The notes below the pieces were generated by a model that made no database searches, was not told the origin of the DNA, and saw only the letters and a program-made list of their open reading frames with translations. Shown piece after piece: positions 1-9,472 of a DNA stretch of 21,988 nt; position 1 is the first letter of the stretch, and the number at the start of each line of letters is the position of its first letter. The stretch comes from a virus. The stretch spans positions 1-21,988 of the IMG/VR virus record IMGVR_UViG_3300010883_028708, one strand, 5' to 3'. The position numbers were made by a program, and so were the translations under genes.

Positions 1-372
1 TTATTGAATGAGTGGCCGGATCGTATCCAGATGCGAGGGCACCTTGGCCGCACGCACCCGCACGCAGTAGGGGTTGGCCGTAGCCTTCGCGCCGTAGGTC
101 TTGACCAGTTCGGCGGCAGCCCCTGCCCAGAAGCGTGGCACCCCGGCGTCGGTGGGGAAAGTGAGCTTGACCCACTGAGGATCTGCGGTATCTTCGACAA
201 CGGTCAGGCCGGTGAGGGTCGAGAAATCCGCATCGGCATCGATGATCGCTTGCACCTCATCGCGCTTTGCTTCGGCTGCGACGAGAATTGCGGCGGCGGT
301 GAGGCCAGCTTGGTAGGTGTCGAGGTCTTCTTGTGTAGCGGCAATGGTGCCGTCTGTATGGAGTGTGGCCAT
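1..372 (-). CDS. Small unknown protein at the end of the tail module (123 aa)
   Basis: ATG with AAGGGGG about 7 nt upstream, just after the previous stop; the stop TAA occupies positions 1-3, so the gene is complete but its downstream context is not visible. The first half is Ala-rich and helical (EDLDTYQAGLTAAAILVAAE, AEAKRDEVQAIIDADADF). The second has strands (VEDTADPQWVKLTFPTDAGV) and an AAELVKTYGAKATANPY helix. No recognised domain. By position it could be a fibre assembly or tail-tip accessory protein. Confidence 0.7.
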   Translation of the reverse strand: MATLHTDGTIAATQEDLDTYQAGLTAAAILVAAEAKRDEVQAIIDADADFSTLTGLTVVEDTADPQWVKLTFPTDAGVPRFWAGAAAELVKTYGAKATANPYCVRVRAAKVPSHLDTIRPLIQ

Positions 373-383
373 TAGATCCCCCT

Positions 384-1022
384 TTAGTATTGCTCGTTGC
401 CGGTGACGGTGGATGTGGCGGCGGTGTCAACAATTGCCGTGTCGGTGATATTGCCAACACAAACACAATTATCGCTTCCGGCGAGAATTTCGATAGCGTT
501 CCCACCCACCGCTTTGATATAATTATTATTGACTTGCATGTTATCCCCTTGAATACGCATCCCTATCTCATCGGCGTCTTCCACGGTATTTCCAATAATC
601 CTATTCCTATCTCCAACTAAGTGAAGGCCAAAGGAGTCGGAGTCTAAGATCCAACAGCCCTGCAAAATAGAATCGCTACACACCCAAGGAAGAGCCGCAT
701 CCCCGCCAGCGCCGCCGCCAGACGAGTTCGTGAAAGCAAGATTGCAAACAACGTTGTAACTTCCGTTAAAAGTCCCCGCTCCGGTGGTGTCCCCGTCAAT
801 CAGGGTGTCCCGCCCTTCGCCCATAAGAAGAAAGCTTCCGGCTGAAATAGTCCCCATAGCCGGATAAATTCCATTGCGGACGAAGATGGACTTGTGTCCG
901 GCGTCGATAGCGTCTTGCGGTAGGTAATAGCGACCCGTCTTCGGGTTGGTCTTGCCGTTTATATCGACTATCGCGCCAAAGGGCGTATGGTAGGCGACGT
1001 GGTGAATTATCTCTTGGTGCAT
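384..1022 (-). CDS. Right-handed beta-helix protein, probable tailspike (212 aa)
   Basis: The start overlaps the fibre stop (TAATG) with GGGGGGAG just upstream. After a segment like YYLPQDAIDAGHKSIFVRNG (32-51) come short repeated turns of the pectate-lyase/NosD type. Examples are SILQGCWILDSDSFGLHLVG (118-137), NRIIGNTVEDADEIGMRIQG (140-159) and QVNNNYIKAVGGNAIEILAG (163-182). Each rung carries the hydrophobic/Asn pattern of a beta-helix. It is short for a tailspike (usually over 400 residues), so it may be an accessory spike or a partner of the LamG protein. No clear catalytic residues of polysaccharide lyases seen. Low GC like its neighbour. Confidence 0.75.
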   Translation of the reverse strand: MHQEIIHHVAYHTPFGAIVDINGKTNPKTGRYYLPQDAIDAGHKSIFVRNGIYPAMGTISAGSFLLMGEGRDTLIDGDTTGAGTFNGSYNVVCNLAFTNSSGGGAGGDAALPWVCSDSILQGCWILDSDSFGLHLVGDRNRIIGNTVEDADEIGMRIQGDNMQVNNNYIKAVGGNAIEILAGSDNCVCVGNITDTAIVDTAATSTVTGNEQY

Positions 1023-3199
1023 TATCTCCCCCCGTCCGTGATAACTAGGTCCGCTTGCACGAACTCAACGTCCGACGAACCGCCGAGCAGAAGCGAGTAG
1101 CCGCCGCGCTGGCCGACGAATTGCTTAATAGCTACACAGTTAAGCGTTCCAGACGGCACGGCATCCGAGGCAATCGGGATACAGTGCCGGTCAAAGACAA
1201 TCACCTGCCCCCCGTCAATAGCGGCAACCCAATATCCACTGTCTGGATCTCCAGCGATTTCTTGCATATAAAGCTCTGGCAAGAAATCGTTATTTATCGC
1301 CACTTCTTGCGCTCTGAGGCCACGTTGGTAGTTGTATTGAATTTCTTCCCAGTCCAGCGGCAACTTTGAGACAACTACCTGATCCACCCGACCGGCAAAA
1401 GCTTCCGTTCCAACTCTGTTAGACCCTATCCAAATTTCATCCGGGTCGATACTTGCCGCCGCTTGGACGATTGTGATAGCTCCAACTTGCACCCCGTCAA
1501 TGTAGAGAGATAGCGTCGATCCGCTACGCTGAAAAACGCAGTTATGCCACCGCGCATCATACAAATCAACAGAGCCGGTATTGATTTCGTCGTTGGTGCT
1601 CATTCCATCGTCTGAAAGTCTGGCCCTGAAAGAGCCGTCAGTCAGAAATCTCAGGTCTATAACGTCTGAGCCGATGGAATCCACTAAATAGCAAACCAGT
1701 TCCAGCCCTGCCGGGTTACTCGCACTGGTGGACTTAAACCAAAGAGACACGCTCCAGTCCCCCGTTCCCATGTTAAAATCAGTATCACCAGTTCGGGACA
1801 GGGATTGATTAGATCCGTCAAAGGTCGGCGCATTACCCAACACCCCGCCCGAAGTAAAAAGGACAGTATTGTTGTTGGTTAGATTATTGCCCCTGCCGCT
1901 ATAGTCGGTCAGATTTTCTAAAGAATAACAAGCCACCGTCCCCGCCGTCCCAGATGAGTGAAAGCCTCCCTTGCAATAGGGGTGGTTCCCCTCTTCGTCA
2001 ATTTGCATCACACCCGACTTGGAAGGGTTGACTACATCAATGAAAAATATCATTGCGCCGTATGCGCCCCGCATTACATAGCACTCCCGGCCCTTTATAA
2101 GCTGGCCCATATATACAGCGGAAAAAAGACCTTCGCCGGTTCCGGCATGGCGAAAGAGCAAGTCATGGTTAGTTATAGTAGCTCCACCCATGAAATTAAA
2201 ATCTTCAGAGTTCCTGTCGTTGTTGCCTGTTCTTGTAAAGGTCCAGTCTGCCGTAATATTGGTGATATTGCGCCAACCCATTACATTGACCGTTCCGCCG
2301 CCGTTATAGTGAGTAAAGATCGCCAACCCATTAGAATTGACGTTCACTATGTTACATTCTGGGGTTCCTGAATTTGGGATGCCGTCCCACAGCGCCGCAT
2401 CAGCATCATTCTCCGCAGGGAAATAAGTTGTCCAGCCGTGCGTCCGCATGGTGGAAGACCAGTAATGTTTTGGCCTGCCAAATTCATCCACTAACGAAGG
2501 ATGCCGCGCCGCATTGATTGGCGGGTCACAGTCATTGTCCAGCGTATCTACGGTGGCCCCCGTAGGGCGAAGGATATTCCAACCAAGGCCATCGTTGCGC
2601 TCTGAGATATTCCCTTTGTATTTCATCAGACCATTGCCCGCGCTCAAGAAACGCCAGCCTTCATCGGCTACCAAATCAGCAATGTAGACGCCCCCGGCTG
2701 TGGCATCGCTACAAGAATAAATCTTGCCGTCTAAAAAATAAATATCTTGCAACACAACCAAACTGGCTGGTCCGAACAAATCCCCACCGGCTGAAACGGT
2801 TTCAAAGGCCATGTATTGCACGTTGGCTTCCAAGTCCCACCAGATGATTGAATCCTTGGCATGGTCAATCCACATAGCTCCATGTACTGGGGGCGGCCCT
2901 AATTCTGCCACCCAACTTGAGGCCTTGACCGCGCCCATGAACGCCTTGTAATCCCAGACCTGATTGGGGTCATCTAAGTCCACAAAGATGATTCGCCACG
3001 CCGACTCGGCGGTGAGTACGACGGAGGGCGCTTCCGCCACAAAGCCGGCCTTGTGCTTGCCGTCGCCCGTGGTCGGGTCCAGATCGTGGCCTACGTCGCC
3101 CTTCTGCTGCAAAAACTGGGTGTTGTCCCCGACCTTTTCGTGGTCCGACTTCTTGGTATAGCCGCCAATCGTGACGGTGGTATTGGTCTCGAAGTTCAT
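1022..3199 (-). CDS. Probable receptor-binding/tail fibre protein with LamG domain (725 aa)
   Basis: ATG at 3199, right after the upstream stop, chosen over a TTG 45 nt earlier that only extends into the previous gene. Residues about 60-420 are beta-rich with repeating Trp/Asp turns (ESAWRIIFVDLDDPNQVWDY; DGKIYSCSDATAGGVYIADL), perhaps a propeller-like region. Residues about 421-625 are a LamG/concanavalin-like jellyroll. Its signature is YSGRGNNLTN, APTFDGSNQSLS, WSVSLWFKSTS, ARWHNCVFQRSGSTLSLYID and IWIGSNRV. Such domains bind glycans on host surfaces. The C-terminus is a further beta unit. GC is visibly lower than in the upstream tail genes, a common mark of exchange at the host-recognition end. 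The assignment to receptor binding is inferred. Confidence 0.78.
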   Translation of the reverse strand: MNFETNTTVTIGGYTKKSDHEKVGDNTQFLQQKGDVGHDLDPTTGDGKHKAGFVAEAPSVVLTAESAWRIIFVDLDDPNQVWDYKAFMGAVKASSWVAELGPPPVHGAMWIDHAKDSIIWWDLEANVQYMAFETVSAGGDLFGPASLVVLQDIYFLDGKIYSCSDATAGGVYIADLVADEGWRFLSAGNGLMKYKGNISERNDGLGWNILRPTGATVDTLDNDCDPPINAARHPSLVDEFGRPKHYWSSTMRTHGWTTYFPAENDADAALWDGIPNSGTPECNIVNVNSNGLAIFTHYNGGGTVNVMGWRNITNITADWTFTRTGNNDRNSEDFNFMGGATITNHDLLFRHAGTGEGLFSAVYMGQLIKGRECYVMRGAYGAMIFFIDVVNPSKSGVMQIDEEGNHPYCKGGFHSSGTAGTVACYSLENLTDYSGRGNNLTNNNTVLFTSGGVLGNAPTFDGSNQSLSRTGDTDFNMGTGDWSVSLWFKSTSASNPAGLELVCYLVDSIGSDVIDLRFLTDGSFRARLSDDGMSTNDEINTGSVDLYDARWHNCVFQRSGSTLSLYIDGVQVGAITIVQAAASIDPDEIWIGSNRVGTEAFAGRVDQVVVSKLPLDWEEIQYNYQRGLRAQEVAINNDFLPELYMQEIAGDPDSGYWVAAIDGGQVIVFDRHCIPIASDAVPSGTLNCVAIKQFVGQRGGYSLLLGGSSDVEFVQADLVITDGGR

Positions 3200-3200
3200 A

Positions 3201-3653
3201 TCAATTCTCTGCTGCGAGTAGGGCGTGCAGGGCTTGAAGTTCAAGTAACCAGATGCCCACCTGCTCGTCGATATAGTGGATGTTGGCTTGGGCCTTATGG
3301 ATCTGGCCGCTCAGCTTCCTCTTTTGTGCCTCTGTCAACTTGTAATCGACCGGATGGCCGGCCCGCTTCTCTTCCCATTCCATCAACTCACCCTGATGGA
3401 TCTCCTTTTGCGCGAGTTGGTCCTGGATATTAAAGACACGGCCCGCCACGTCCCGGCGGAGTTGCAATAATCGCATGTCCCCCTCAAAGCCGGGGTGCCA
3501 CCGTCGGGGCCCCTCTACGATCACCTCGGCCGAATGGTAGACCTCGGGGATAGAGGGGGCGACCGACGCAAAGACCAACGGCCCATCAGAGGTATTTATA
3601 GCGTCGGCTGGCTTCCGAAGGTGAGCCGGAGGTATCGGCATATCCGTTGGCAT
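3201..3653 (-). CDS. Small helical tail-region protein (150 aa)
   Basis: An ORF whose first ATG is at 3653, inside the hub gene's end, with AAAGGA 10 nt upstream. Starts at the ATG of residue 5, or at a TTG after the hub stop, are also possible, so the start is uncertain. The first about 50 residues are Pro/Ser-rich (GPLVFASVAPSIPEVYHSAE). The rest is helical with coiled-coil character (RLLQLRRDVAGRVFNIQDQL, EAQKRKLSGQIHKAQANIHY). It ends TGA, 2 nt before the fibre start. Possibly a small structural or chaperone protein for the fibre, but no family recognised. Confidence 0.7.
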   Translation of the reverse strand: MPTDMPIPPAHLRKPADAINTSDGPLVFASVAPSIPEVYHSAEVIVEGPRRWHPGFEGDMRLLQLRRDVAGRVFNIQDQLAQKEIHQGELMEWEEKRAGHPVDYKLTEAQKRKLSGQIHKAQANIHYIDEQVGIWLLELQALHALLAAEN

Positions 3654-5238
3654 CGGTCAAAAATCCTTTCTGGTTGCGTTGATCGTCCGTGGCCGTCAAC
3701 CAGGTTACGGCCGCATCTTCGGTCCAGGTCCCCGCCCCCAGCACCGACATATTAAATCCGACCAAGGGCCGAGTATGCATCGCGCCGTAGTCGACTAGGT
3801 GGTCCCGAATCTGAAAAAGCGAAGCCTGGGCCTCACTATACTTGCCGTGCACCAGCCGAAACCGGTCGGTCGGCTCCAAGGCCGCGGCCTGGGGTCCTAT
3901 GCCCAAATCGACCAGTTCCGGCTCGGTAGAAAAGAGAAACAGCTCTCGCTGGGTCCGCACCTGGACCCCGCCGGTCTGGTGGAGCCAGTAAAAATCCAGG
4001 GTGCGATCTTGCCGCAGGCCATACTGGGCAATCGATGCATCGTCCTGTTTGTTGTACTGGTCGTCAAAGACGAGCGTGGCCGGGTTGTAGTCGAAGCGGC
4101 CCGTCATCACGTTGGCAAACAGGCCCGTGTCGTCCAGGTGCTCCCGAAACTGCTTGGTGCCGTCGGACTGATCCAGCAGATCCTCGGTGCGAAAGGTCGG
4201 GATCGAGGCGGCCGGATCGCCCAGCCGAAACTGGGGCGTATACTGGCCGGTGGTGCCGGAGATGATCATGTCGCCAAACCCTTCAAACAGCAGGCGCGCC
4301 AAGACCTCGTCCGAGTCCTCCCGCTGCGCGTTGTTGCCAATGATGCCCCGCGCGTAGTCGTCGATGGTCAGTTCCGCATCCCAGGCGTCGAAGGCGGTCT
4401 GGTCGAGCTTGGCCGAGGCCACCCCCATCATAGACTCGAGTACGTCCTGGGTGATATCGGGGATGGTCTGCAGCAAGGTCCCGGTCGAAAGCCCCGTATC
4501 CGTGCGTCCCTGACAGTGCACGGTGATCGTATCCGTAGCCGGATTATAGGCCTGGGTGAGTTCAAAGGTACCAGCGTCCAGGTTGACATTGGCGTAGGTG
4601 GCCGCGACGTCATTGAGAAACACGCTTTCGTGCTGCTTTAGTCCCCCGCCGGTGATGATAAATTGGCCGCCGGTGTTGACGGTGTGGTCGATTTGATAGG
4701 CTGGTACCCGCGTGGTGCTCACGGCGAAAGTGAAGTCGCCGAAGACCCAAGGAATAGGATGGTTGAGTGACTTGGTCTCGGCATTTGGGTAGGTGGTAGA
4801 GTCAATCAGATCCTGCGGCAAGGTCCGCCGGTCGGCCGAGCGCATGTCGGTGAGCTGAATCGTCACCCGCGTATCGGTGGCTTCTCGCCCGCCCAGGCGC
4901 ACCTTGGCAAAGAACACGTTTTGGTAATTGGCCGCCTGCTTGGAATACCCCACCGACAGCTCGACGTCTTTGTTGGCCCAGTTTTCTTGGGCAATCAGGT
5001 CGACGATCTCGTTGTTGATATTTTTGAAGACAATCGTCGCCTCCGGCGTAATCACCCGCGGGTCGATCCAGGAGCCGGCCGAGCGTTGAATAAGCGAAAA
5101 CGACTCCAGCCGCCCCTTCCAAAACGTGCCGTCGTCCAGCGCCAGCTCCTCGTTGGCAAAGTAGAGGTCCGAGCCGGACAGCTTGACCTTGACCCGCAGG
5201 GTCCAGTCGGCAATAGGTAAATTAAAATCCGGCGGCAT
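3586..5238 (-). CDS. Tail hub/tail-tip protein (550 aa)
   Basis: The true start is the ATG at 5238, overlapping the upstream stop (TAATG) with GGAGGAG about 11 nt before. The longer open frame up to 5664 is a shadow of the previous gene. The N-terminus (LRVKVKLSGSDLYFANEELA, DGTFWKGRLESFSLIQRS) and the following SWIDPRVITPEATIVF resemble hub proteins of siphovirus tail tips, gp27-like in layout. Later beta-rich segments (VFLNDVAATYANVNLDAGTF) and an acidic helical middle follow. It likely forms the ring that closes the tube and connects to receptor-binding proteins. No peptidase or lysozyme motif seen. The last 68 nt overlap the next gene in another frame. Confidence 0.72.
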   Translation of the reverse strand: MPPDFNLPIADWTLRVKVKLSGSDLYFANEELALDDGTFWKGRLESFSLIQRSAGSWIDPRVITPEATIVFKNINNEIVDLIAQENWANKDVELSVGYSKQAANYQNVFFAKVRLGGREATDTRVTIQLTDMRSADRRTLPQDLIDSTTYPNAETKSLNHPIPWVFGDFTFAVSTTRVPAYQIDHTVNTGGQFIITGGGLKQHESVFLNDVAATYANVNLDAGTFELTQAYNPATDTITVHCQGRTDTGLSTGTLLQTIPDITQDVLESMMGVASAKLDQTAFDAWDAELTIDDYARGIIGNNAQREDSDEVLARLLFEGFGDMIISGTTGQYTPQFRLGDPAASIPTFRTEDLLDQSDGTKQFREHLDDTGLFANVMTGRFDYNPATLVFDDQYNKQDDASIAQYGLRQDRTLDFYWLHQTGGVQVRTQRELFLFSTEPELVDLGIGPQAAALEPTDRFRLVHGKYSEAQASLFQIRDHLVDYGAMHTRPLVGFNMSVLGAGTWTEDAAVTWLTATDDQRNQKGFLTDANGYADTSGSPSEASRRYKYL

Positions 5239-6032
5239 TAGCGCGTCTTCTCCTCCAGCACGATCTGGACAAAGTCGTAGTAGCCGGCCGACGCCCCTTG
5301 CACGAAGTCTTCCTCCAGCTCCGTCTCGATGGTGCAGTAGGCCGAGTCGATCGAGGGGTAATTGTCTGGATCTAGGCACAGCACGGCCGGGACAAAGTGC
5401 CCGTTTTTCCGAAACCAGGTCACCACCTCGTCGCGCTGCGCCCGCAAGGTCAGCGGGATGCCAAAGCGCAGCCGCCGAAACGGCTCCTTTTGCACCACGG
5501 CGCTTTGGGTACCGGGGATGCGGTCCCCCTCCGATGGGTCGGCGTAGACCCAGCGAGGGTTGTCGCGGATGTTGCGCACAAACTCGTAGTAGGGCCAGCC
5601 CATGGCCCGGGCGATCTGGATATAGCCGTCCGGGTTGGTCGGATCGCTGATGACCAGCCGCCAATAGCGGTAGGTCTCGTCGAGAAAGTAAACCAAGCGT
5701 TTGTACACATCTCCGTCCGGATCGGTGGTAATCGGCAGCGTGGCGCTGAAATCGGGCGGGACCCAGGAGTCGGTGGCCGAGGCCTGCAGGGTGACTGAGG
5801 CGGCAGCCGTCAAGTTGAAGTTGAACAGTGAAAATCCTTTAACTAGCTTGGCTGAGCCCAGATCCCACTTGCTCCATTCGCCCAGGTCGGTGTCGGTGCG
5901 CCACGGCTGGCCCACAAAAATATTCTGCAGGTTGGCCGCTTTGTAGTCCGTACTGTTGGCCTGGCTGGAATAGAAGAGCGTGGCCGTGTCGAAGTCGGTA
6001 AACTTGCGGGCAAGACGAGCGTAGGCGGCCAT
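5238..6032 (-). CDS. Distal tail protein-like / minor tail protein (264 aa)
   Basis: Follows the tape measure, whose stop lies 4 nt before this ATG, with AGGTAACACC as a modest ribosome site. The N-terminal half is beta-rich and resembles discoidin-like minor tail domains: WSKWDLGSAKLVKGFSLFNF, ETYRYWRLVISDPTNPDGYI, IQIARAMGWPYYEF. Residues about 165-264 form a second domain (PFRRLRFGIPLTLRAQRDEV, WFRKNGHFVPAVLCLDPDNY, FVQIVLEEKTR). This arrangement is typical of proteins that ring the tail end and connect tube to hub. Alternative: another tail-tip component. The stop overlaps the hub start (TAATG). Confidence 0.78.
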   Translation of the reverse strand: MAAYARLARKFTDFDTATLFYSSQANSTDYKAANLQNIFVGQPWRTDTDLGEWSKWDLGSAKLVKGFSLFNFNLTAAASVTLQASATDSWVPPDFSATLPITTDPDGDVYKRLVYFLDETYRYWRLVISDPTNPDGYIQIARAMGWPYYEFVRNIRDNPRWVYADPSEGDRIPGTQSAVVQKEPFRRLRFGIPLTLRAQRDEVVTWFRKNGHFVPAVLCLDPDNYPSIDSAYCTIETELEEDFVQGASAGYYDFVQIVLEEKTR

Positions 6033-6036
6033 GGTG

Positions 6037-9000
6037 TTACCTGTTGACGATGCCTTTCTGGTTGAGTAGCGGCTTGCCGAAGTTAGACTCGGACATCATC
6101 AATTCCTTCATCATCGGCCAAATATCTTGCTTCACCGTGTCGCGCAGGCCGCGCGGATCCAACGTGGTGATGTGGAAATTGAAGGTGAAGTTGGTTTGTC
6201 CCCCACCTTGAGTCATGCTTTGAAAACCTTTTGCCGAAGGCATGGGTGAAATGTCGACCCGTTCGGAACCGGCTTCACCGGCCAGAATATGAGTAGGCCG
6301 GTGGACCATGCCGTGAAACCCTTGCGCGGCGACTATGTCAATGCTGTAATTGTGCTTTAGCGCGCCCTTTTGGTCGGCGCTTATGGTTCCACCCGAGACC
6401 AACGTCTGAAAGGCAAGTTGAGTGCCAAAATCTATTTCCCCCGTATAAAAACCGCCGCGAATAAGGCGCATAAACTGGTCGAAATCAGACGGTTTTAGTT
6501 GCGCCATTAGGCCGGCCGATATTTGACTGCGCCCGAGTAGTTGCGCGGCTTTACTTGCTACCGCCCCTACCGACATAAACGCCGGGTCTTGTCGTACATT
6601 GGGTGGTTCGGCAGGTTGCGTAATATTCGTAATGTCTAAGGGGTGGCCGGTGGCCGGTGTGCCCCCCCCGGCCACCGGCTTTTCGGTGCGGGTGATGGTT
6701 GTTGTAGGCGGTATAAATGCGGGATGGTCTGTTTCTGATCCCCCCCCACCGGCACCGGGCAAGGCCTTTGCAAACGGGCTCGGCTGCGGGTCGGTTGACG
6801 ACGCACCGCCATTGATGCCGGGCGGCGGCTCGGTGGTGAGCACCTCACCGCTCTGTATAAGTTCGAGGGTACGCACCGCCTCGTCGTACGGCATCCCGGC
6901 GGCCACTAACGACCGGACCAAAAGTTCGCGGCCAGAGGCAAACCCGGTAAACTCGGCGCCGTGAGTCAACCCTTGTTCGAGTAGATGGGGAACTAGCTGC
7001 GACGTGCCACCGGCTTGCGAGATGAGACCCTGGGCGCCGCCGGCGTGTAACATTGCGGCGCGAAACTCGGACACCGACTTTTTTTCTTGATCCTTTAACG
7101 TTTGCGTGTCGAACATCAACCCCTCCAGTAGACCACCGCCAACCCCGCCAATCGCCGCGCCGATAGGTCCAGCAATAGCAAACCCCAACGCGGCACCAAT
7201 GCCGGCACCAATCTCCCCAGTCGAGTCAAAGAGCGTAGCAAGATTTGCGCCGATTAAACCGGCTGTGGCGGCGTCCCCCAACGTTTGGCCAAACCCGGCA
7301 AAGGTAATGCCGTCCAATTCGGTCTGAAGCTGATCTATAGCTCCGGTGCCAATAGACAGGACCAGATTCCATTCGGCCGGCAAGCCGCCTCCGGTCAACG
7401 AGGCCAACGTCTCAACCGCTAGGAACGTCGTCAACCCGCCCTTGATCGCCCCGCCCAATGCGACGCCCCACTTAGCGCCGAAGGTGTAGCTATCAAAATC
7501 CCCCCACCCCAGAGAAAACGCGCTGGCCGAGCCCAGACCCAACGTCTTAAAGGAAGCCCCCAATCCGTCGAATCCGGTCTTTAGGGCGGCGGCCGAAGCG
7601 TGGCCGATCTCTTTAAACGGCCCCTTGAAATCCCCGGCGATCCCCAAGAGCTTGGCCTGGGCACCGGTCGAAGACCACGCCGACGCGATACGGTCGCCGG
7701 CCGCGTCTGAAAACTCCCCGGCCGATTTTTTACCGGCGTCTCTAAACGGCTTGGCGGTGCGGGCCGCTAGGCCGACCGTCTCATCCGTCAATTTTTTGGC
7801 CAGCGAGTCGACCGTGGCGTCGGCGGCCCCTTTGCCAAAGTCGTCAAAAGCGCTGGATATAGACCGCTCGGTCAAGAGGGACTTAAACCCTTGATCCAAG
7901 GCCGATTGAAAGCCGCCCTTTAAATTCTCGCCCATATCCCGCCCACTGGCCCGGGCTGGGATATTGACGGCCACCTCCTGATTCTCCTGCAGGCCCTGCC
8001 CCGTGCCGGTGGCCAGGTTGGCCCCGATGATCCCACCGATCTTGAGTAGGTCGCTTTTGAGCAGAGCCAACTCGTCGGCAAACTTTTTGCGTAAGGCGAT
8101 AAACTCAGGGGTGGCCTGGGTGGCCATGACGTCGGCGGTGTCGCTCCAGGCCGCTCCCACGTCATCGGCACCCTTCGATAGGTTATCGGCCAGCGTGCGG
8201 CCGCTGGCGCTTAAATCCGTCCACTGGACCTGGAGATCGGCCTTCATCGCGGCCCAGTGCGCCTCTATCGAGCGAGGCGCATCAACCGCAATAGGATCGA
8301 CATCGAACAATTCCAACACCTCGTTGATTGTGCCGATGGAGGTGGCTTTGATGTGTTCCCAAGCAAACTCAGCGGCCTGTCGAATCGGTACCCAAATAAG
8401 CTTGGCGGCCTGGAGGCTGACATTGAGGTTATCAATCCAGAACTGTTTGTGGGCCTTGTGGGCGGCCAGCAGCGTATCGCCAAACGAATCAATAAACGAG
8501 GTGCGAAACTTCGGATTGGAAAAAAAGGCATCGATGACGTTGACAGCCGACTTGCCGAATTCGGCCGACAGAGCCAGGGCGCTATCAAACATCTGCCCCA
8601 TCCCGCCCAGGTTGGCTACAAACGCACCGGCGGCTTGAGACCCCATGGTCAACCCTTTAACCAGGACGGTCATTTTAGGGATGAGTTCGGTACCTAAGCC
8701 GCGGGCCATACCTGTCCAGGCGCTGCCCAGATCCAGCAAAGCGTCGCGGTAGTCGGCCGCCTCGTTGGCTTGTTGGGTAGAAAATTCAAGGCCCAATTCG
8801 CGCGCCCGGGCCTGTAGGCGGCCAATGCCGGCCGATCCTTCTTTGAGCAGGGGCAGCAAGTCGGCCCCCGATCGACCAAACAGCCGTTGGGCCTGGGCCG
8901 CCTTTTCCGAGTCGGAGGACAGGCCCTTCAGGGCATCGGACAGCTCGAGCATCAATTCCATCGACGGCCTGAGCTGTCCGTCCGCCCCCACCGCCTGCAC

Positions 9001-9468
9001 GCCCAGCCGATCAAAGGACTCAGAGGCCTCCCCCACCCCTTCTGAGGCCTCCAGGGCATTACGCGTCATCCGCTGCAGACCCTTCTCTAAAACGGTAAAG
9101 TCCGTGCCAGAGCGTTCGGCGGCAAAAGCCAGGGTGGACAGGTCTTCGGCCAGTACGCCGGTGCGCAGGGACATCTTCTGGAAGGTGTCGCCGGACAGGG
9201 AGGTCGCCGAGACGATCTTGCCCAAGCCCACTACCGTGCCGCCGATGGCCCCAATCAACCCCAACAGCTTGAGCCGGGACAGGGTTGCCCCCTGTGTCAG
9301 GCTGCCCGAGCTTTTCTCACCAAAGGCCGCCTTAGATCCCTTATGCACCTGACCCAATTGGTGTCGGCTCTTGTTGAGGAACTGACGTACATCGCCCAGC
9401 ACGGCCTTGGACTTGGCCGACAGGTCAAAATCTACGGGGATGCGTAAGGGCTGGACGACTTCGCTCAT
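6037..9468 (-). CDS. Tail tape measure protein
   Basis: 1143 residues, the longest gene here, directly after the chaperones and before tail-tip genes. Residues about 60-260 hold a tape-measure core: a hydrophobic stretch (LLGLIGAIGGTVVGLGKIVS, 68-87) followed by DTFQKMSLRTGV and TLAFAAERSGTDFT, then FDRLGVQA and AAQAQRLFGRSGADLLPLL. Later come long helical segments, Gly/Ala-rich hydrophobic stretches (GAGIGAALGFAIAGPIGAAI) likely able to enter membranes, and a Pro/Gly-rich linker around 885-965. The C-terminus (from 1049) has GMVHRPTHILAGEAGSE, usual for this family. It sets tail length; at about 0.15 nm per residue this implies roughly 170 nm (inference). ATG preceded by GGAG. Confidence 0.95.
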   Translation of the reverse strand: MSEVVQPLRIPVDFDLSAKSKAVLGDVRQFLNKSRHQLGQVHKGSKAAFGEKSSGSLTQGATLSRLKLLGLIGAIGGTVVGLGKIVSATSLSGDTFQKMSLRTGVLAEDLSTLAFAAERSGTDFTVLEKGLQRMTRNALEASEGVGEASESFDRLGVQAVGADGQLRPSMELMLELSDALKGLSSDSEKAAQAQRLFGRSGADLLPLLKEGSAGIGRLQARARELGLEFSTQQANEAADYRDALLDLGSAWTGMARGLGTELIPKMTVLVKGLTMGSQAAGAFVANLGGMGQMFDSALALSAEFGKSAVNVIDAFFSNPKFRTSFIDSFGDTLLAAHKAHKQFWIDNLNVSLQAAKLIWVPIRQAAEFAWEHIKATSIGTINEVLELFDVDPIAVDAPRSIEAHWAAMKADLQVQWTDLSASGRTLADNLSKGADDVGAAWSDTADVMATQATPEFIALRKKFADELALLKSDLLKIGGIIGANLATGTGQGLQENQEVAVNIPARASGRDMGENLKGGFQSALDQGFKSLLTERSISSAFDDFGKGAADATVDSLAKKLTDETVGLAARTAKPFRDAGKKSAGEFSDAAGDRIASAWSSTGAQAKLLGIAGDFKGPFKEIGHASAAALKTGFDGLGASFKTLGLGSASAFSLGWGDFDSYTFGAKWGVALGGAIKGGLTTFLAVETLASLTGGGLPAEWNLVLSIGTGAIDQLQTELDGITFAGFGQTLGDAATAGLIGANLATLFDSTGEIGAGIGAALGFAIAGPIGAAIGGVGGGLLEGLMFDTQTLKDQEKKSVSEFRAAMLHAGGAQGLISQAGGTSQLVPHLLEQGLTHGAEFTGFASGRELLVRSLVAAGMPYDEAVRTLELIQSGEVLTTEPPPGINGGASSTDPQPSPFAKALPGAGGGGSETDHPAFIPPTTTITRTEKPVAGGGTPATGHPLDITNITQPAEPPNVRQDPAFMSVGAVASKAAQLLGRSQISAGLMAQLKPSDFDQFMRLIRGGFYTGEIDFGTQLAFQTLVSGGTISADQKGALKHNYSIDIVAAQGFHGMVHRPTHILAGEAGSERVDISPMPSAKGFQSMTQGGGQTNFTFNFHITTLDPRGLRDTVKQDIWPMMKELMMSESNFGKPLLNQKGIVNR

Positions 9469-9472
9469 GGCT

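Noticed and set aside
3200-3244. TTG start giving a 740-residue fibre protein
   Set aside because: It adds 15 residues that lie within the previous gene's end, while an ATG directly follows that gene's stop.
3799-4641. 280-codon plus-strand frame opposite the hub gene
   Set aside because: Lacks domain features and lies wholly within the hub coding region, a shadow of its codon bias.
5239-5664. Upstream extension of the hub gene into the previous gene
   Set aside because: The extra residues are Arg/Pro/Gly-rich shadow sequence of the distal-tail gene. The ATG at 5238 is coupled to its stop and begins plausible hub sequence.
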